64,000 bases of DNA from Kalmanozyma brasiliensis GHG001 (lineage: Eukaryota > Basidiomycota > Ustilaginomycetes > Ustilaginales): NCBI RefSeq assembly GCF_000497045.1, contig NW_015961952.1:474779-538778 (forward strand). The letters are read 5' to 3'. The position numbers and the translations under genes are program-made. The notes beneath the pieces are model-generated. The model was not told the origin of the DNA. It ran no database searches and saw only the letters and a list, made by a program, of their open reading frames with translations. Shown here in pieces: positions 19,629 to 30,083 of the stretch (position 1 is the stretch's first letter; each line of letters starts with the position of its first letter).

Positions 19629-21317
19629 CTAGGCTGGTGACGAGCCCGATTCCTTGGCATCGCCATTGGCCGCATGGGGATGGATAGGCAACGCGGCGTC
19701 CTCGGTCTCGACATCGGTGGTGACGACGATACTGACCGCGTAGCGGGGCGAGTCCGGCATGAGCACCGACTTGTCCTTCTTTGTTGTGCTGCCCGTGTTG
19801 CTCCTCGACATGGTGTCCATAGTGCTGCTGATGGAAGGCACGGTGGCGAGCGAACTCCTCTTCTCTCTGTCCGGACGAGAATATCTGGGGTTGAGGAAGT
19901 TACCCATGCGCTTGTGATACGAGATGGTGACGTGCTCGCTTTGGTCGAATTGAGTGCGCACAACGTCGATCTCGATGGGAATCTGGCGTCGGATGATGTT
20001 GAGGCCGATGGCGGCCCTGAACACGGGGTCGAGGGTGGCGACGGTGCAAAAGCCGGCGAAAAAGGTGCACGAAGTGATGGTGGCGATGTTGAGAGCAATC
20101 ATAGCGCCGTTGAGCGTGTTTCGGATATCGCCGGCCAGCACACGGTGCGGAAACTGATCTCGGACGACGTAGATCGGGATGTAGGCGTATAGCGGGACGC
20201 AGCTGCACAAGGTGAAAACGTAGAGGGCCGCAAGGATCGTCATTTTCCAGCTGCTGAGGCTGAGGTGGGTGGTGCTGTGCTCCGAGGTGGGCTTGCCTTT
20301 GGTGAAGAGGAACCACACTTTGCGCGGACATGTGGTGCACGAGATCGGAATGGGGTCCGGGTAGAGAGAGCACGCGTGGTCGACCAGACTGACGACGTTG
20401 GGCGGACCGTAGCAATAGACCGGGAAGAGGAGGGCAATGGCGCACGCGGCAAACACGGCGAGTGAGATGTCCATGAACCGCAGCACCTCCATGTACTTGG
20501 CTGCGACAATGCGGGCCGTCCAGATGAGCTCGTCGGAAGCGAGAACGTCGGGATCAGTTAGGGAGCCGGACCTGCCAGCGTAGTAGTCCCGCAGCTGACG
20601 CAACACTTCGGCAGACAGCACGCGGTGGGCGAATCGCTCTGAACTGTGATAGTGATGGCTACCGATGGCAGCGAGGACAATGGTGGTGGTGGACAGCAGC
20701 ACGCACGGAAGGATGAGCGATGCGTTGGCGATCAGGGGTGACTTTGTGACGGGAAAGTGATACCACTTGAGGCGTGATCCGAGCGTGCCACGGTTCATGG
20801 AGGACAAGGGAGACAGCGGACTGCACCCAGCAGCAAAACCATGAATGCTGATGTAGGCGCATACGATCAAGGGCAACCAAGGCAGAGGTACGACCCAGAG
20901 CCAGGCAAAGCTGCTGACAAGGGTGGATGAGTAGCAGACCGAGACCAGGGCGGTGGTGTTCCACGCAATGAGGTACAAAGCGACACCGAGCACGAGTACA
21001 AAGACCGCATTGGCAACGTAGAACGTTCCGTGGACCGAATTGCGCCTGGTGATGATCCAGAGTTTGCCGAGGGACTGCTTCTTGTAGAGCAAAAACGCGA
21101 CGACGACAAAAGTGATGAGGCACTCGACCTCGCCGACGAGCAAGAACGAGCGGACGGAATGACTCATGGGACCGTTGATCGACAAGGAGAGGGCGTTGAT
21201 AAGTTCTAGCCGGGTCTGACCGCGATGAAGGAAGACCATGTTGTTGGGCTCGAATGGACGCAACAGGGAAAGGGGCCTGGGGATGGCGTCCAGATCAGGT
21301 TTTGTGACGTCAAACAT
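19629..21317 (-). CDS. Seven-helix membrane protein of unknown function
   Basis: 562 residues, not recognised as any named family. Seven strongly hydrophobic segments are visible: about 58-80, 98-122, 131-157, 190-217, 285-308, about 370-395 and 410-440. They are preceded by a roughly 55-residue N-terminal stretch and followed by a roughly 120-residue hydrophilic C-terminal tail rich in Ser/Thr/Arg, presumably cytosolic. The loop after helix 5 holds a CTTCPRK cysteine pair. A receptor-like topology is possible, but no GPCR signature (DRY, NPxxY) is seen, so a receptor role is not claimed. It is convergent with DNMT5 and divergent from the LSH homologue. A TATATAT sequence lies at 21519-21525, about 200 bp upstream. 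Confidence 0.65.
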   Translation of the reverse strand: MFDVTKPDLDAIPRPLSLLRPFEPNNMVFLHRGQTRLELINALSLSINGPMSHSVRSFLLVGEVECLITFVVVAFLLYKKQSLGKLWIITRRNSVHGTFYVANAVFVLVLGVALYLIAWNTTALVSVCYSSTLVSSFAWLWVVPLPWLPLIVCAYISIHGFAAGCSPLSPLSSMNRGTLGSRLKWYHFPVTKSPLIANASLILPCVLLSTTTIVLAAIGSHHYHSSERFAHRVLSAEVLRQLRDYYAGRSGSLTDPDVLASDELIWTARIVAAKYMEVLRFMDISLAVFAACAIALLFPVYCYGPPNVVSLVDHACSLYPDPIPISCTTCPRKVWFLFTKGKPTSEHSTTHLSLSSWKMTILAALYVFTLCSCVPLYAYIPIYVVRDQFPHRVLAGDIRNTLNGAMIALNIATITSCTFFAGFCTVATLDPVFRAAIGLNIIRRQIPIEIDVVRTQFDQSEHVTISYHKRMGNFLNPRYSRPDREKRSSLATVPSISSTMDTMSRSNTGSTTKKDKSVLMPDSPRYAVSIVVTTDVETEDAALPIHPHAANGDAKESGSSPA

Positions 21318-22715
21318 GATGTCCGAGCCCTCGTAGCTACTATCGAGGCTTGGAGCGGTAGATATGAGCAGCAGTCAAAGCAAGGTCGATGAAGGAGTCG
21401 TCGCCGAAGTCAGAGTGGTGAAACGGGGTCGCGAAGATGGAGAATGGGAGACAGATCGTTGAAGGGGACGTCGGAGAGGTGTAGATTTGATGTACTCGTG
21501 TCCAGGATGTTTCGTGGCTATATATGTGCCTTCGCACATAGCGGTACTTCAAGCGACGATCTAAACGAAGCTGTCACTGCCTAGCGTGATGCTGTCAGGT
21601 CGGTCAACAATGCATTCTTGCCTTGCATCAATCAGAAGAAGTTCTCGTTGCATAATGTGAAAGATGCGGCTCTTTGTTCCGTCCATTGTCAGTGCGAACG
21701 AGGGTCCAAGGTGATGCCTATGCATACCTTAGATCTGCATAGGACCGTATCGAAAGGAGCAGGCGAGCCAAAGTAGCGTGGGGAAGCTCGCTGCGGGCGA
21801 CTAAAAGGATCACGGTCCGCTCGCAAAATTGTTCCATGGGACAACCTTGATATCTGCAACCCACTCGTTACTCTCAAAGCCGCATTTGTTGCAACCTGAG
21901 GCCGCGGTAGTACCAAGGCGATAGGCGAGAAGGTCCGTGTGCGACACGGCCAGTAGGCGCTTGGCTGAAGAAGGTGAAGCCATGCTCTGGCGATATTGTT
22001 CCACCCGGAATCTATCTGGAAGAGGAGCGAGCGCTGTTTGACAGGTCTTGCGGCTCACGGCTTGCAGTCCAAGTCGAAGTCACACGCAGACAGATGAAGC
22101 AGCAGCAGCAGCAGCCGCCGCCTCGATCAAGATTTGGATTTTCACTGAGCCGCAATTCACTACACTTTAATAATCTAGTAAAAAGCAAGCGTGAGGCCCC
22201 GCTCGACGCGTAAAGAGGTGAACCCAACACACTCTCTGGAACGCACGCGTAGGGCGCGCTCGCTGTCTTTGTGCGGGTCAGGCGGCTGAGCAGGAGCAAC
22301 GCTGCTTGTGTAATTTCTCTTTCCGCTCGGCTAGAACGTCAGACGTCACATCTCTTGCTTGCCGTTCTTCTTGGGATGCGCACAAAGAAGAGCAGAGCAC
22401 CAAGACTCTCTTTGTGGAGACAGATTCCCTGACTGACGCTGCTGTCACATGAAACGACAAAGTCGAGCTTCGGCTTTGCAATACTTCTGGCTCTGTGTTC
22501 ATTTCATTTGGTCCGTCGACGTTCTTCGCTTCTTCTCTTTCATCACATCCCTTCTTCTCTGCGCAATCACATTCTCTGCGCCTCGGATTCTCTGCGCCTC
22601 GCCTCGCGCGCTCTTAAGTGGCAACTTGTTCGCTCGGATCCTCTTGTCCCACCTCAACAACAAAGCTTTGGCAAAATCCCCCTTTTGGAGCTCCTTTCCG
22701 CACGCAAAGCCTTAA
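21318..22715. promoter_or_regulatory. Divergent region upstream of LSH homologue, with two ACGCGT boxes
   Basis: 1398 bp between the starts of the seven-helix protein gene and the LSH homologue. Two perfect ACGCGT (MCB) sites lie 40 bp apart at 22206-22211 and 22246-22251, about 465-510 bp upstream of the LSH ATG. A short CAG-type microsatellite lies near 22101. The leader (22500-22700) is strongly CT-rich. No coding sequence was recognised. Confidence 0.55.
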
Positions 22716-25709
22716 TTGGCAGCCATGGCGGCCAAAGTCAAGCAAGAGGCCAATGGCCACCACGACGATGACGACTCGCACGACGAAGAGCTTCTCCGTG
22801 CTGCTGCTCAGGCCGACAATCAGGATCACGATCAAGATTCGTCCAACTCCCATTCCTCTCCCTCCACCGCAGCTACCAGCACAGCAGACTCAACCTCCAT
22901 GGCACGCACCGGCAGTCAGAAGGGACGCAACGCTGCTCAGGATGTAGATCCCGCTGTCCACGAAGAGCGCTTCAACAAGCTCAAGTTCCTCCTCCAACGT
23001 TCCGGAGTCTACTCCCGTATCATGGGCGAAAAGATGGAGAAAGAGCGCAAAGCTCGCGCCGAAGCAGCCGCCAAGCAGGAGGCCCGTCGCGAGGCTGCCG
23101 TCAAGGCAGGGGGAACCCCATCCGATCCACAGCCTTCTGCTCCCGCTCGCAAGACGCGCTCCGGCGCCAACGCAAACGACGATAAGACCTCTGCACCAGC
23201 TTCTTCCGAACGCAGGACTCGCCGCGAGGATACCCGCAAGCGCAAGAACGATGATTCCTACGACGTCTCCACCTACCTCGACGAGGACACCCTCGAAGCT
23301 GCCAAGCAAGAGGCAGAACAGGCCAACAAGAAGGCGAAGACAGAGCCGTCAGAGACCGGCGCTTCCGACAAGAAGGACGCCAACGAGAGTGGACGTCGAA
23401 ACCAGCCAAAGCTCGTCACCGGCGCAAAAATGCGCGAGTACCAGCTGGACGGTCTGGAATGGCTCATCAGTCTCTACGAGAATGGTCTCAACGGCATCCT
23501 TGCCGACGAGATGGGTCTGGGTAAGACGCTTCAAACCATCTCCTTCCTTGCCCATCTTCGTGAAAAGGGAGTCTGGGGCCCATTCCTCGTCGTCGCCCCA
23601 CTCTCCACCATCAACAATTGGGTGTTGGAGTTCGAACGCTTCACTCCCGACATCCCCGCCGTCATGTACCACGGTGTCCCCGAGGAGCGACGTGAGATTC
23701 GAGACCGGCAGCTCCGCATGCCAAAAGACAAGGAGAGGCAGAAGCAATTCCCCGTTGTCGTCACAAGCTACGAATTGATCATCCGCGATCGAAAATGGCT
23801 GGCCAACTACCCTTGGAAGTTCATCGTCGTCGACGAAGGACACCGTCTCAAGAACCTCAACTGCCGTCTCATCCGAGAGCTCAAGACGTACCGCAGCGCA
23901 AATCGTCTCATCCTCTCCGGCACTCCTCTTCACAACAACCTCGCCGAGCTCTGGTCTCTGCTCAACTTCATCCTTCCTGACATCTTTGACGACCTCGCCA
24001 CCTTCGAGACCTGGTTCGACTTCTCCGATATTCACGAAGAGCAAGGCCAGTCCCGCATCCTCTCCAAGGAGAATAGCTCGCAGGTCATCACGCAGCTTCA
24101 TGAGATCCTCAAGCCCTTCTTGCTCCGTCGACTCAAGGTGGATGTCGAGACCGACCTTCCCCCCAAGAAAGAGTATCTGCTCTACGCTCCTCTCACCGAG
24201 CTTCAGAAGGAGCTCTACAACTCGGTCGTCAATGGCGAGATCCGAAGGTGGCTGCTCGAGCGCAAGACGGGCCTCCCTTGGCCCCAGATCCAGGAGATCC
24301 TCGACGATCCCGATGGGATCAACACCGCTTCCTCTTCCGCGCCCACCACCCGCGTCAACTCGGCCGCACAGAGTCGCAACCAGTCTCCTCATCCTTGGGC
24401 CGTGGCCAATAAGCGCAAGGACATTCACGCCAAGCTCAACGTCGAAGACGACCAAGAGAAGACGCCACCCAAGCGCGGACCCGGGCGTCCTAGGAAAAGC
24501 GACTCTGCGAAGGAATCACGAGCCTCCTCTCCTGCCTTTACCGTTGAAGACGACAGCCAGACCGCGTCAGGCGCATCGACGCCTCGTCACCAGACCAACC
24601 GACGAGCCAAGCGTGGCGTCGACTACCAAGTGGACAAAATGACCGACGACCACTACTTCGACAAGCTCGAGCAGGAGCTCAATCGCAAGCCGAGACAGCT
24701 CACTGCTGCTCAAAATGAACGTCAAGGCAAGCTCTACTCCATTCGTGAAGCGCAGAAGCAGATCAAGATGATGCACCTCGAGAACACCGTCATGCAAGCA
24801 CGTAAGATCTGCAACCACCCCTTCCTCTTCGACTGGCCTATCGACACCGATTCGGGAACATTCGTCGTCAACAAGGACCTCATCAATGCTTCTGGTAAAA
24901 TGCTCATGCTGAACCGCCTGCTCGACGAGCTTTTCAACCGCGGTCATAAGGTGTTGATCTTCAGCCAGTTCACCACTATGCTCGACATCATCGAGGAGTG
25001 GGCCAACGAGTTCAAGGGTCTTCGCACCTGTCGTATCGATGGAACGACGCCCCAGGAGGAACGACGAGCGCAGATGAAGTCCTTCAACGAAGACAAGGGC
25101 AAAGACGCATGCAACCTCTTCCTCCTCAGCACACGTGCCGGTGGTCTCGGCATCAACCTCGTCGCCGCCGACACGGTCATCTTCTACGACTCAGACTGGA
25201 ACCCGCAGATGGATCTTCAAGCCCAAGACCGTGTCCATCGCATCGGTCAGACGCGCCCCTGTCTCATCTTCCGTCTCGTCTCGGCTAGCACCGTCGAAGA
25301 GCGCATCCTCAAACGAGCCGGCAACAAGCGCAAACTCGAAGCGCTCGTCATCCAGCAGGGCAAATTCCGCCTTCCCGCCGGCTACCAGTCCTCGGTCGGA
25401 GGAGGCAAGAAGAAAAAGGAAGACGAGCTGCGCGACATCACCAATCAGCTGCTAGCCCTCGAGTCGGAGCAGGTCAAGCTGGTCAAGGACGAGAATGATC
25501 AGATCATCACCGATCACGAATTGGATCTGCTGCTCGACCGCTCGCCCGAGGCCTATGAGAGGAAGATGGGTTGGGTGTCCAACGCCCACGGTGACGACCC
25601 CAAGAAGCCGGGCAGGAAGCGCGCTGCTGGAAGGAGCGCGTTTGAGGTCACCGAGACCAAGACGGACGAGGCCAACGAGGAGATTGCCAAGCTGCTGGCT
25701 GGCAAATAG
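22716..25709 (+). CDS. SNF2 chromatin remodeller, LSH/HELLS/DDM1 type
   Basis: 997 residues, single exon. LSH/DDM1 remodellers open nucleosomal DNA for methyltransferases and also act in repair (yeast Irc5, Neurospora MUS-30). An acidic, lysine-rich N-terminus (1-225) precedes the SNF2 core: KMREYQLDGLEWL (motif Q), DEMGLGKT (264-271, Walker A), DEGH (373-376), and GTPLHNNLAELWSLLNFILPDIFDD, which is diagnostic for the LSH/DDM1 branch rather than ISWI. A long charged insert (about 535-650) separates the lobes. The C-lobe has LIFSQFTTMLDII, STRAGGLGINL and QAQDRVHRIGQTR. The KRKLEALVIQQGKF segment and a short helical tail also match the family. No HAND/SANT/SLIDE, chromodomain or bromodomain is seen. 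It lies on the same strand as DNMT5, 4 kb downstream. Confidence 0.9.
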   Translation: MAAMAAKVKQEANGHHDDDDSHDEELLRAAAQADNQDHDQDSSNSHSSPSTAATSTADSTSMARTGSQKGRNAAQDVDPAVHEERFNKLKFLLQRSGVYSRIMGEKMEKERKARAEAAAKQEARREAAVKAGGTPSDPQPSAPARKTRSGANANDDKTSAPASSERRTRREDTRKRKNDDSYDVSTYLDEDTLEAAKQEAEQANKKAKTEPSETGASDKKDANESGRRNQPKLVTGAKMREYQLDGLEWLISLYENGLNGILADEMGLGKTLQTISFLAHLREKGVWGPFLVVAPLSTINNWVLEFERFTPDIPAVMYHGVPEERREIRDRQLRMPKDKERQKQFPVVVTSYELIIRDRKWLANYPWKFIVVDEGHRLKNLNCRLIRELKTYRSANRLILSGTPLHNNLAELWSLLNFILPDIFDDLATFETWFDFSDIHEEQGQSRILSKENSSQVITQLHEILKPFLLRRLKVDVETDLPPKKEYLLYAPLTELQKELYNSVVNGEIRRWLLERKTGLPWPQIQEILDDPDGINTASSSAPTTRVNSAAQSRNQSPHPWAVANKRKDIHAKLNVEDDQEKTPPKRGPGRPRKSDSAKESRASSPAFTVEDDSQTASGASTPRHQTNRRAKRGVDYQVDKMTDDHYFDKLEQELNRKPRQLTAAQNERQGKLYSIREAQKQIKMMHLENTVMQARKICNHPFLFDWPIDTDSGTFVVNKDLINASGKMLMLNRLLDELFNRGHKVLIFSQFTTMLDIIEEWANEFKGLRTCRIDGTTPQEERRAQMKSFNEDKGKDACNLFLLSTRAGGLGINLVAADTVIFYDSDWNPQMDLQAQDRVHRIGQTRPCLIFRLVSASTVEERILKRAGNKRKLEALVIQQGKFRLPAGYQSSVGGGKKKKEDELRDITNQLLALESEQVKLVKDENDQIITDHELDLLLDRSPEAYERKMGWVSNAHGDDPKKPGRKRAAGRSAFEVTETKTDEANEEIAKLLAGK

Positions 25710-26120
25710 AGAGAGACAGAATCCCGACTCCCACACAGACGGACGCATTGCCGCGCTCCGTCGTGATTGCCAAAAGTACACCCTTCATCGATTGCTACAT
25801 CTATCACAACCTTTGCTCCGTCATCAGTTCGCAACATTCATGCCTGTACGCTCGATCTTGCACATCAAATCATAGTCACCATGCTTATTCCCGTCTGCGC
25901 CTTTGAATCGTCGTGTGATCCATGAACCTTGGTTGAGCATGCGATGTTGCGGCAATGCCTTCTGACAAGCGATATTGCATCGTTGTAGGGCTGTGACCCA
26001 CAGCAGATCATCTCGCTGAATCTCACAAACGCCAATCACACAACACTGCCTTTCAAAACGCGTGCAGCTCTCTATGATTGATATAACGAAAGCGTCTCTA
26101 CACTTCTTCTCTCTCGAAAG
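25710..26120. other. Convergent intergenic region
   Basis: 411 bp between the stop codons of the LSH homologue and the class-V PLP enzyme. No gene seen. A lone ACGCGT at 26058-26063 shows that this hexamer also occurs away from promoters. Confidence 0.5.
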
Positions 26121-27491
26121 CTACACCGTTGCCTGCTGCATGCCCTCCTCGAGCACCAGCTGCGCAATCTTCTCGGCAACCCAAACAAAGTCCCTCTCCT
26201 CGTTCCACACCTGAGCACTCAACCGGATCCAGATCTTGCCCGCGTGCACGTGGAACATGACAAAGGTATCGTTCTCGTCGGTGAGCCTGCTCTGAAGCTT
26301 GTACGCCAACTTGCCGAGCTGAACCGCCTCGTCCTCGCCCTCTGCGGCCGGAGGGGGCGTGATTGGGATGGACACGTTGACCATGCTAGCGATGAGCTGG
26401 TCGGTGGTCTCCATCACCACAGAGCCTTTGCCGAGGGTGGAGGAGACGAGCTTGCCCGCTTGCACGGCGAGCGCGTGGTTGTGCTGCATGATGGCCTGCT
26501 CGCCGCCCATCCACCGGCGGAACTCGAGGGCGGCGGGAACGGTGAGATAGTTGCCTAGGTCGATGGTGCCGGTCCACTCCCAGGTGGCCACGTAGTTGCT
26601 CGGTGCGTCTATCGGGATCAGCGCCGGACCTTTTGGAGCTGGCAGGTTGGGCGAGAGGTAGGAGTGCGATGTGGGGATCGCCTGCGCGAGGTGCTGGTTG
26701 CGTTCGGGAGTATAGAGGAAGGCTACGCCGCGATGGGCCGAGAGCCACTTGTGGCAGTTGCTGATGAAGAAGTCTGGATCCGCGGCGCGAAGGTCGAGCG
26801 GAATCTGGCCAACCGCGTGAGCCGCGTCGACGAGCGAGAGGATGGAGTGCTCGCGGAAGAGCGTCACGAGTCGTTCCCAGGGGACGATGACGCCCGGGAT
26901 GGAGGAGATGGCGTCCACGATGGCAACACGAATCTTGATGCCTCGAGATGTGGCGTCCTCGATGGCCGACTTGGTCGCGGATACGACTTCATCATGCGAG
27001 AGTGGGTAGCGAAGGGGAACCTTGATCAGCTTGAGGTCGAAGTCGGGATTCGAATCGACAATGTACTGCGCCGTCTTGCCGCAAGCGCCATACACTGTGT
27101 CGTACACCAAGATCGCCTCGTTGTTCTTCCAGCTCCCATTCAAGCCGCGAAGAGCCGCATTGACTCCCGACGTAGCATTGCTCACAAACACCAGATCGTC
27201 GACATCGCACTCCACCAGCTCGGCCAGCTCCCCACGTGCTTTGTTCAGCAGTGGCTGGTAGTGCTTGCGCAGGAACGTGTCCGGTCGACGCTCGGCTTCG
27301 TCGAGAAACTCCTTGTAGATGTCGAGGACGTAGTTGGGGCAGGCGCCAAAGGAGCCGTTGTTGAGCGGGACGTAGGTGGGGTCGAAGCCGTAGTAGGGTT
27401 TGAGGGCGTGTCCGAAGCCCGGGAAGGGTTTCGAGTGCAGCGCACGGCGGTGTGCGTCGATCCGCTCTTCGAGCGGCTGTCGAGCGACCAT
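26121..27491 (-). CDS. Class-V aminotransferase-fold PLP enzyme (Egt2-like)
   Basis: 456 residues from the ATG at 27491. The frame extends to 27722, but the added 77 residues look like translated leader. It is a fold-type I PLP enzyme of the isopenicillin-N-epimerase/cysteine-desulfurase-like group. Landmarks are the N-terminal PLNNGSFGACP, the phosphate-site SNATSGVNAALRG (about 104-116), VDAAHAVGQIPLDL with D222 pairing to the pyridine nitrogen and H225 stacking, and the Schiff-base lysine K248 in SNCHKWLSAHRG. Fungal proteins of this shape include Egt2, the hercynylcysteine sulfoxide lyase of ergothioneine synthesis, which is the best guess. A C-S lyase or epimerase of another pathway is equally compatible. 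No transit peptide is evident. Confidence 0.75.
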   Translation of the reverse strand: MVARQPLEERIDAHRRALHSKPFPGFGHALKPYYGFDPTYVPLNNGSFGACPNYVLDIYKEFLDEAERRPDTFLRKHYQPLLNKARGELAELVECDVDDLVFVSNATSGVNAALRGLNGSWKNNEAILVYDTVYGACGKTAQYIVDSNPDFDLKLIKVPLRYPLSHDEVVSATKSAIEDATSRGIKIRVAIVDAISSIPGVIVPWERLVTLFREHSILSLVDAAHAVGQIPLDLRAADPDFFISNCHKWLSAHRGVAFLYTPERNQHLAQAIPTSHSYLSPNLPAPKGPALIPIDAPSNYVATWEWTGTIDLGNYLTVPAALEFRRWMGGEQAIMQHNHALAVQAGKLVSSTLGKGSVVMETTDQLIASMVNVSIPITPPPAAEGEDEAVQLGKLAYKLQSRLTDENDTFVMFHVHAGKIWIRLSAQVWNEERDFVWVAEKIAQLVLEEGMQQATV

Positions 27492-27975
27492 ACCGAAAGG
27501 AAGAGATGTAGGGAGTGTGGGGGACGAGAAGAGGGGGGGAGTGGACGGGTGGAATGACAAGATCTTATATCTGAATGCATAAGCGGTGCGTTGGAATCTG
27601 CGTTGGTCCGAGTCACGAAGTCGTCTACAATTTAGCCGGTGTTGGACCCTGACCTGACTGCAACAAGCCGAAAGGAAGGAGTGCCGAACCGATACAACCG
27701 AATCTACGGGTGATCTGCTCACTGCTCAAGGGCCTTGCGAGTCACAAATGCCTGCCAGACGCGCCGAGTGAGCACGTGGCACTCGGAGCTCCATCAACGT
27801 CTTCTTCGCCTCTTGCAGGATGCGTTCACACTCGTTGCAGGCTCACGTCGCCGAGTCACACGATGACGTGGAACAGGGCAACCATAGGGGGTTCATTGGA
27901 TAGCCGTCAATGCATGCATCCGTCGGAGAGCGGAACGAAATGACTCGAGATCCGTCCGTTATCTTCATTGAAACT
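27492..27975. other. Intergenic region
   Basis: 484 bp between the PLP-enzyme start and the end of the second ERG26 exon, both on the minus strand. It should contain the promoter of the PLP enzyme and the ERG26 3' end. No gene seen. Confidence 0.4.
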
Positions 27976-29472
27976 TCAAGCCTTGCTCGAAACAATATCT
28001 TCTGGGTGCTCACTCTTCCACCACTGCCGAGAAAGAAAGAGAAGGACAGAGAAGGTAAGAAAGACGGGTCAGCCACTGCTCACGACATGTTCCAACGACA
28101 TCCTTCAGGAGAAAGTACTCACGTCTACACTTCTTCGAATGCCCTCTTCGACGCTGACGATAGGCGAGTAGCCAAGCGCTCTACGCGCTTTTTCAATGTT
28201 GTAGTATCGCGAGCTTGCCGAGTAGGTGACCTTGTACTTGGTGAATTGCGACTCTCTTCCGGTCAACCAGGCGAAGGTCTCGGCCCAACCCGCCAAGGTG
28301 AGACCCCAGTCCTTGGAAAGCTTCCACACTTTGGCTTCGGGCATGACGTGGCCCATGCCCGCCCACAAAGCGCGCGGGAAGTCCCAGAAGGGGATGGGCT
28401 GGCCGTTGGTGATAAAGAAGGCCTCACCAGCAACAGGGACGTTCTCCTCAACCAGTGGGAACTGATCGCCGAGTGGGTTGCCTGGGCTGGTGACCTCTGG
28501 GTTCATGATGTGGAAGAATTGGTCGAACTTGTTGCGAATAACGGGACGCACGTTGAGCTCATGCTTGAGCGTCTCGGGGCTGAGCGTAGTGGGAAGCTTG
28601 CGGGCGTAGTCGGTGGAGCCTTTGGGGGTGTCGTCTCGAGCCTCGCTGGTAGGCACTTGACGTTGTGAGTCGAGCTGGTCGTCAGCGAGCACTCGGGTGG
28701 AGATCATGATGTCTCCAAGCTTGTCAGCTGGGTAGGGTGCGGCGTCCAGCTTGTCGGCTGCGAGTAGATGTGCGTGGACCACATTGTCGACGTAGGTCCA
28801 GTCGAAGAGGTTCTCGTTGTCGCCGATCTGAACTTTGGTCTTTCCGGTTCGGAGCACGTTGAAGAAGCCGGGAAGCGCTTGTCGATCACCGACGCCGAAT
28901 ATACCAGCGGGACGAAGAGCCACCGTCTTGAGCTTGCCTGCTTGTTTGCTGTTGGCTTGCAGTACGAGGTGTTCCGCCTTGGCTTTGGTGTCGTTGTAGG
29001 CATCCAGCGGCTTCTTTGGGTAGGGCAATCGCTCATCGACGTTGATCAGGTCATGACCATCATAGACGACACCGGCACTCGATGTGAAGACGAGCTTTGT
29101 GACAGCAAGTTCGGGCTTGTTGGCCACCGCGATGACGGTCTGGGTGCCGACGACGTTGACCTTGTGGTAAATTTCTGGGCCGAGACCAGCGACGGGGCTG
29201 GCCGTGTGATAGATGACGACGCCCTTGCTGCCACCTGCTTCGAGACCCGCCTTGTCGCGGACCTGTATGAGCGTCTCGCGAAGCGATGATTCGGATGTGA
29301 TGTCACCGGTGTAGTACTCGACCTTTTCGATGGGCTGTCTAGCGGCATGCAGATCGAAGACCGAGACGTACTTTTCGCCACGTTGACGAAGGGCGAGAGC
29401 GATGCGAGAGCCAAGAAAGCCGGAGCCACCGATGACGAGGTGAGCCTCACCCGATGCGGAGGAAGTCGACAT
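27976..29472 (-). CDS. ERG26: ERG26-like sterol-4alpha-carboxylate 3-dehydrogenase (two exons)
   Basis: Exons 29472-28123 and 28023-27976 with one 99-nt intron (28122-28024; GTGAGT donor, CTGAC branch point, CAG acceptor), giving 465 residues. The unspliced frame stops six codons into the intron. Splicing restores a C-terminus reading RRSVDWWKSEHPEDI, the usual end of this family. It is a short-chain dehydrogenase of the 3beta-HSD type: GGSGFLG NAD-binding loop (15-21), early acidic residue in FDLH, and the catalytic YNDTK Tyr/Lys pair. In ergosterol synthesis ERG26 oxidatively decarboxylates C4-carboxysterols at the ER with Erg25 and Erg27. The start is the ATG just before the Rossmann fold; upstream in-frame codons lie in TG and GA microsatellites of the leader. 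Confidence 0.85.
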
Positions 29473-30083
29473 TGCTGGTGGTGACGATCGTGTGAATGGA
29501 GAAGAGACGGAAGAGAGGGGAATCGTCTCGTGGTTGGTCGATGTTGCGTGTGTGTGTGTGTTGGATTCGCATCGCCTGATTTCCAGCTTGGCGAAAGAGA
29601 GAGAGAGAGACCCTTTTTGCCCCAAAGGCTGAGCGGCGAACCGCGCCTCGCGTTTCGCTCCGCCTTTCTTCTCGAAAAGAACGCGCTGATCAAGGCTGCA
29701 GAGCGCCGTGCACTCGGATTCATAAGTGTGAGATCGTGGAGGCAGACAAAGGAAGAATGCGAAAATTGCAGGCTTGGCTGCAACAGGCTATGCACAGATG
29801 CATGGACCAAGACGGAATCGTGCATACAAAGCTACGTAGCTTGCTTGCTTTGCTTGGTTCTGCGCTTTCCCGCTGTCTCGGGTTGCACCCTTTCAGACAT
29901 GCCACATGACCCTCCCTTGGTGCATTCTTTTGGGTCGAGACCAACACTCTGGTCCTCGCCGTTGACGCTTGGCATCACCACCCTCTCTGCCTCCATCATC
30001 AATCCCTTCTCGAGCGTCCGGCAAAAGGAGCGCAGGCAGCATCAAGCTGCGCCGTCGCCAATCTCCTCGTTCTCGTTGCCGTC
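29473..30083. promoter_or_regulatory. Divergent promoter, ERG26 / HEM4
   Basis: 611 bp between two head-to-head genes of oxygen- and iron-dependent metabolism. On the ERG26 side it contains a short TG run (about 29547-29560) and a GA run (about 29597-29611). No consensus operator was identified. Confidence 0.4.
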
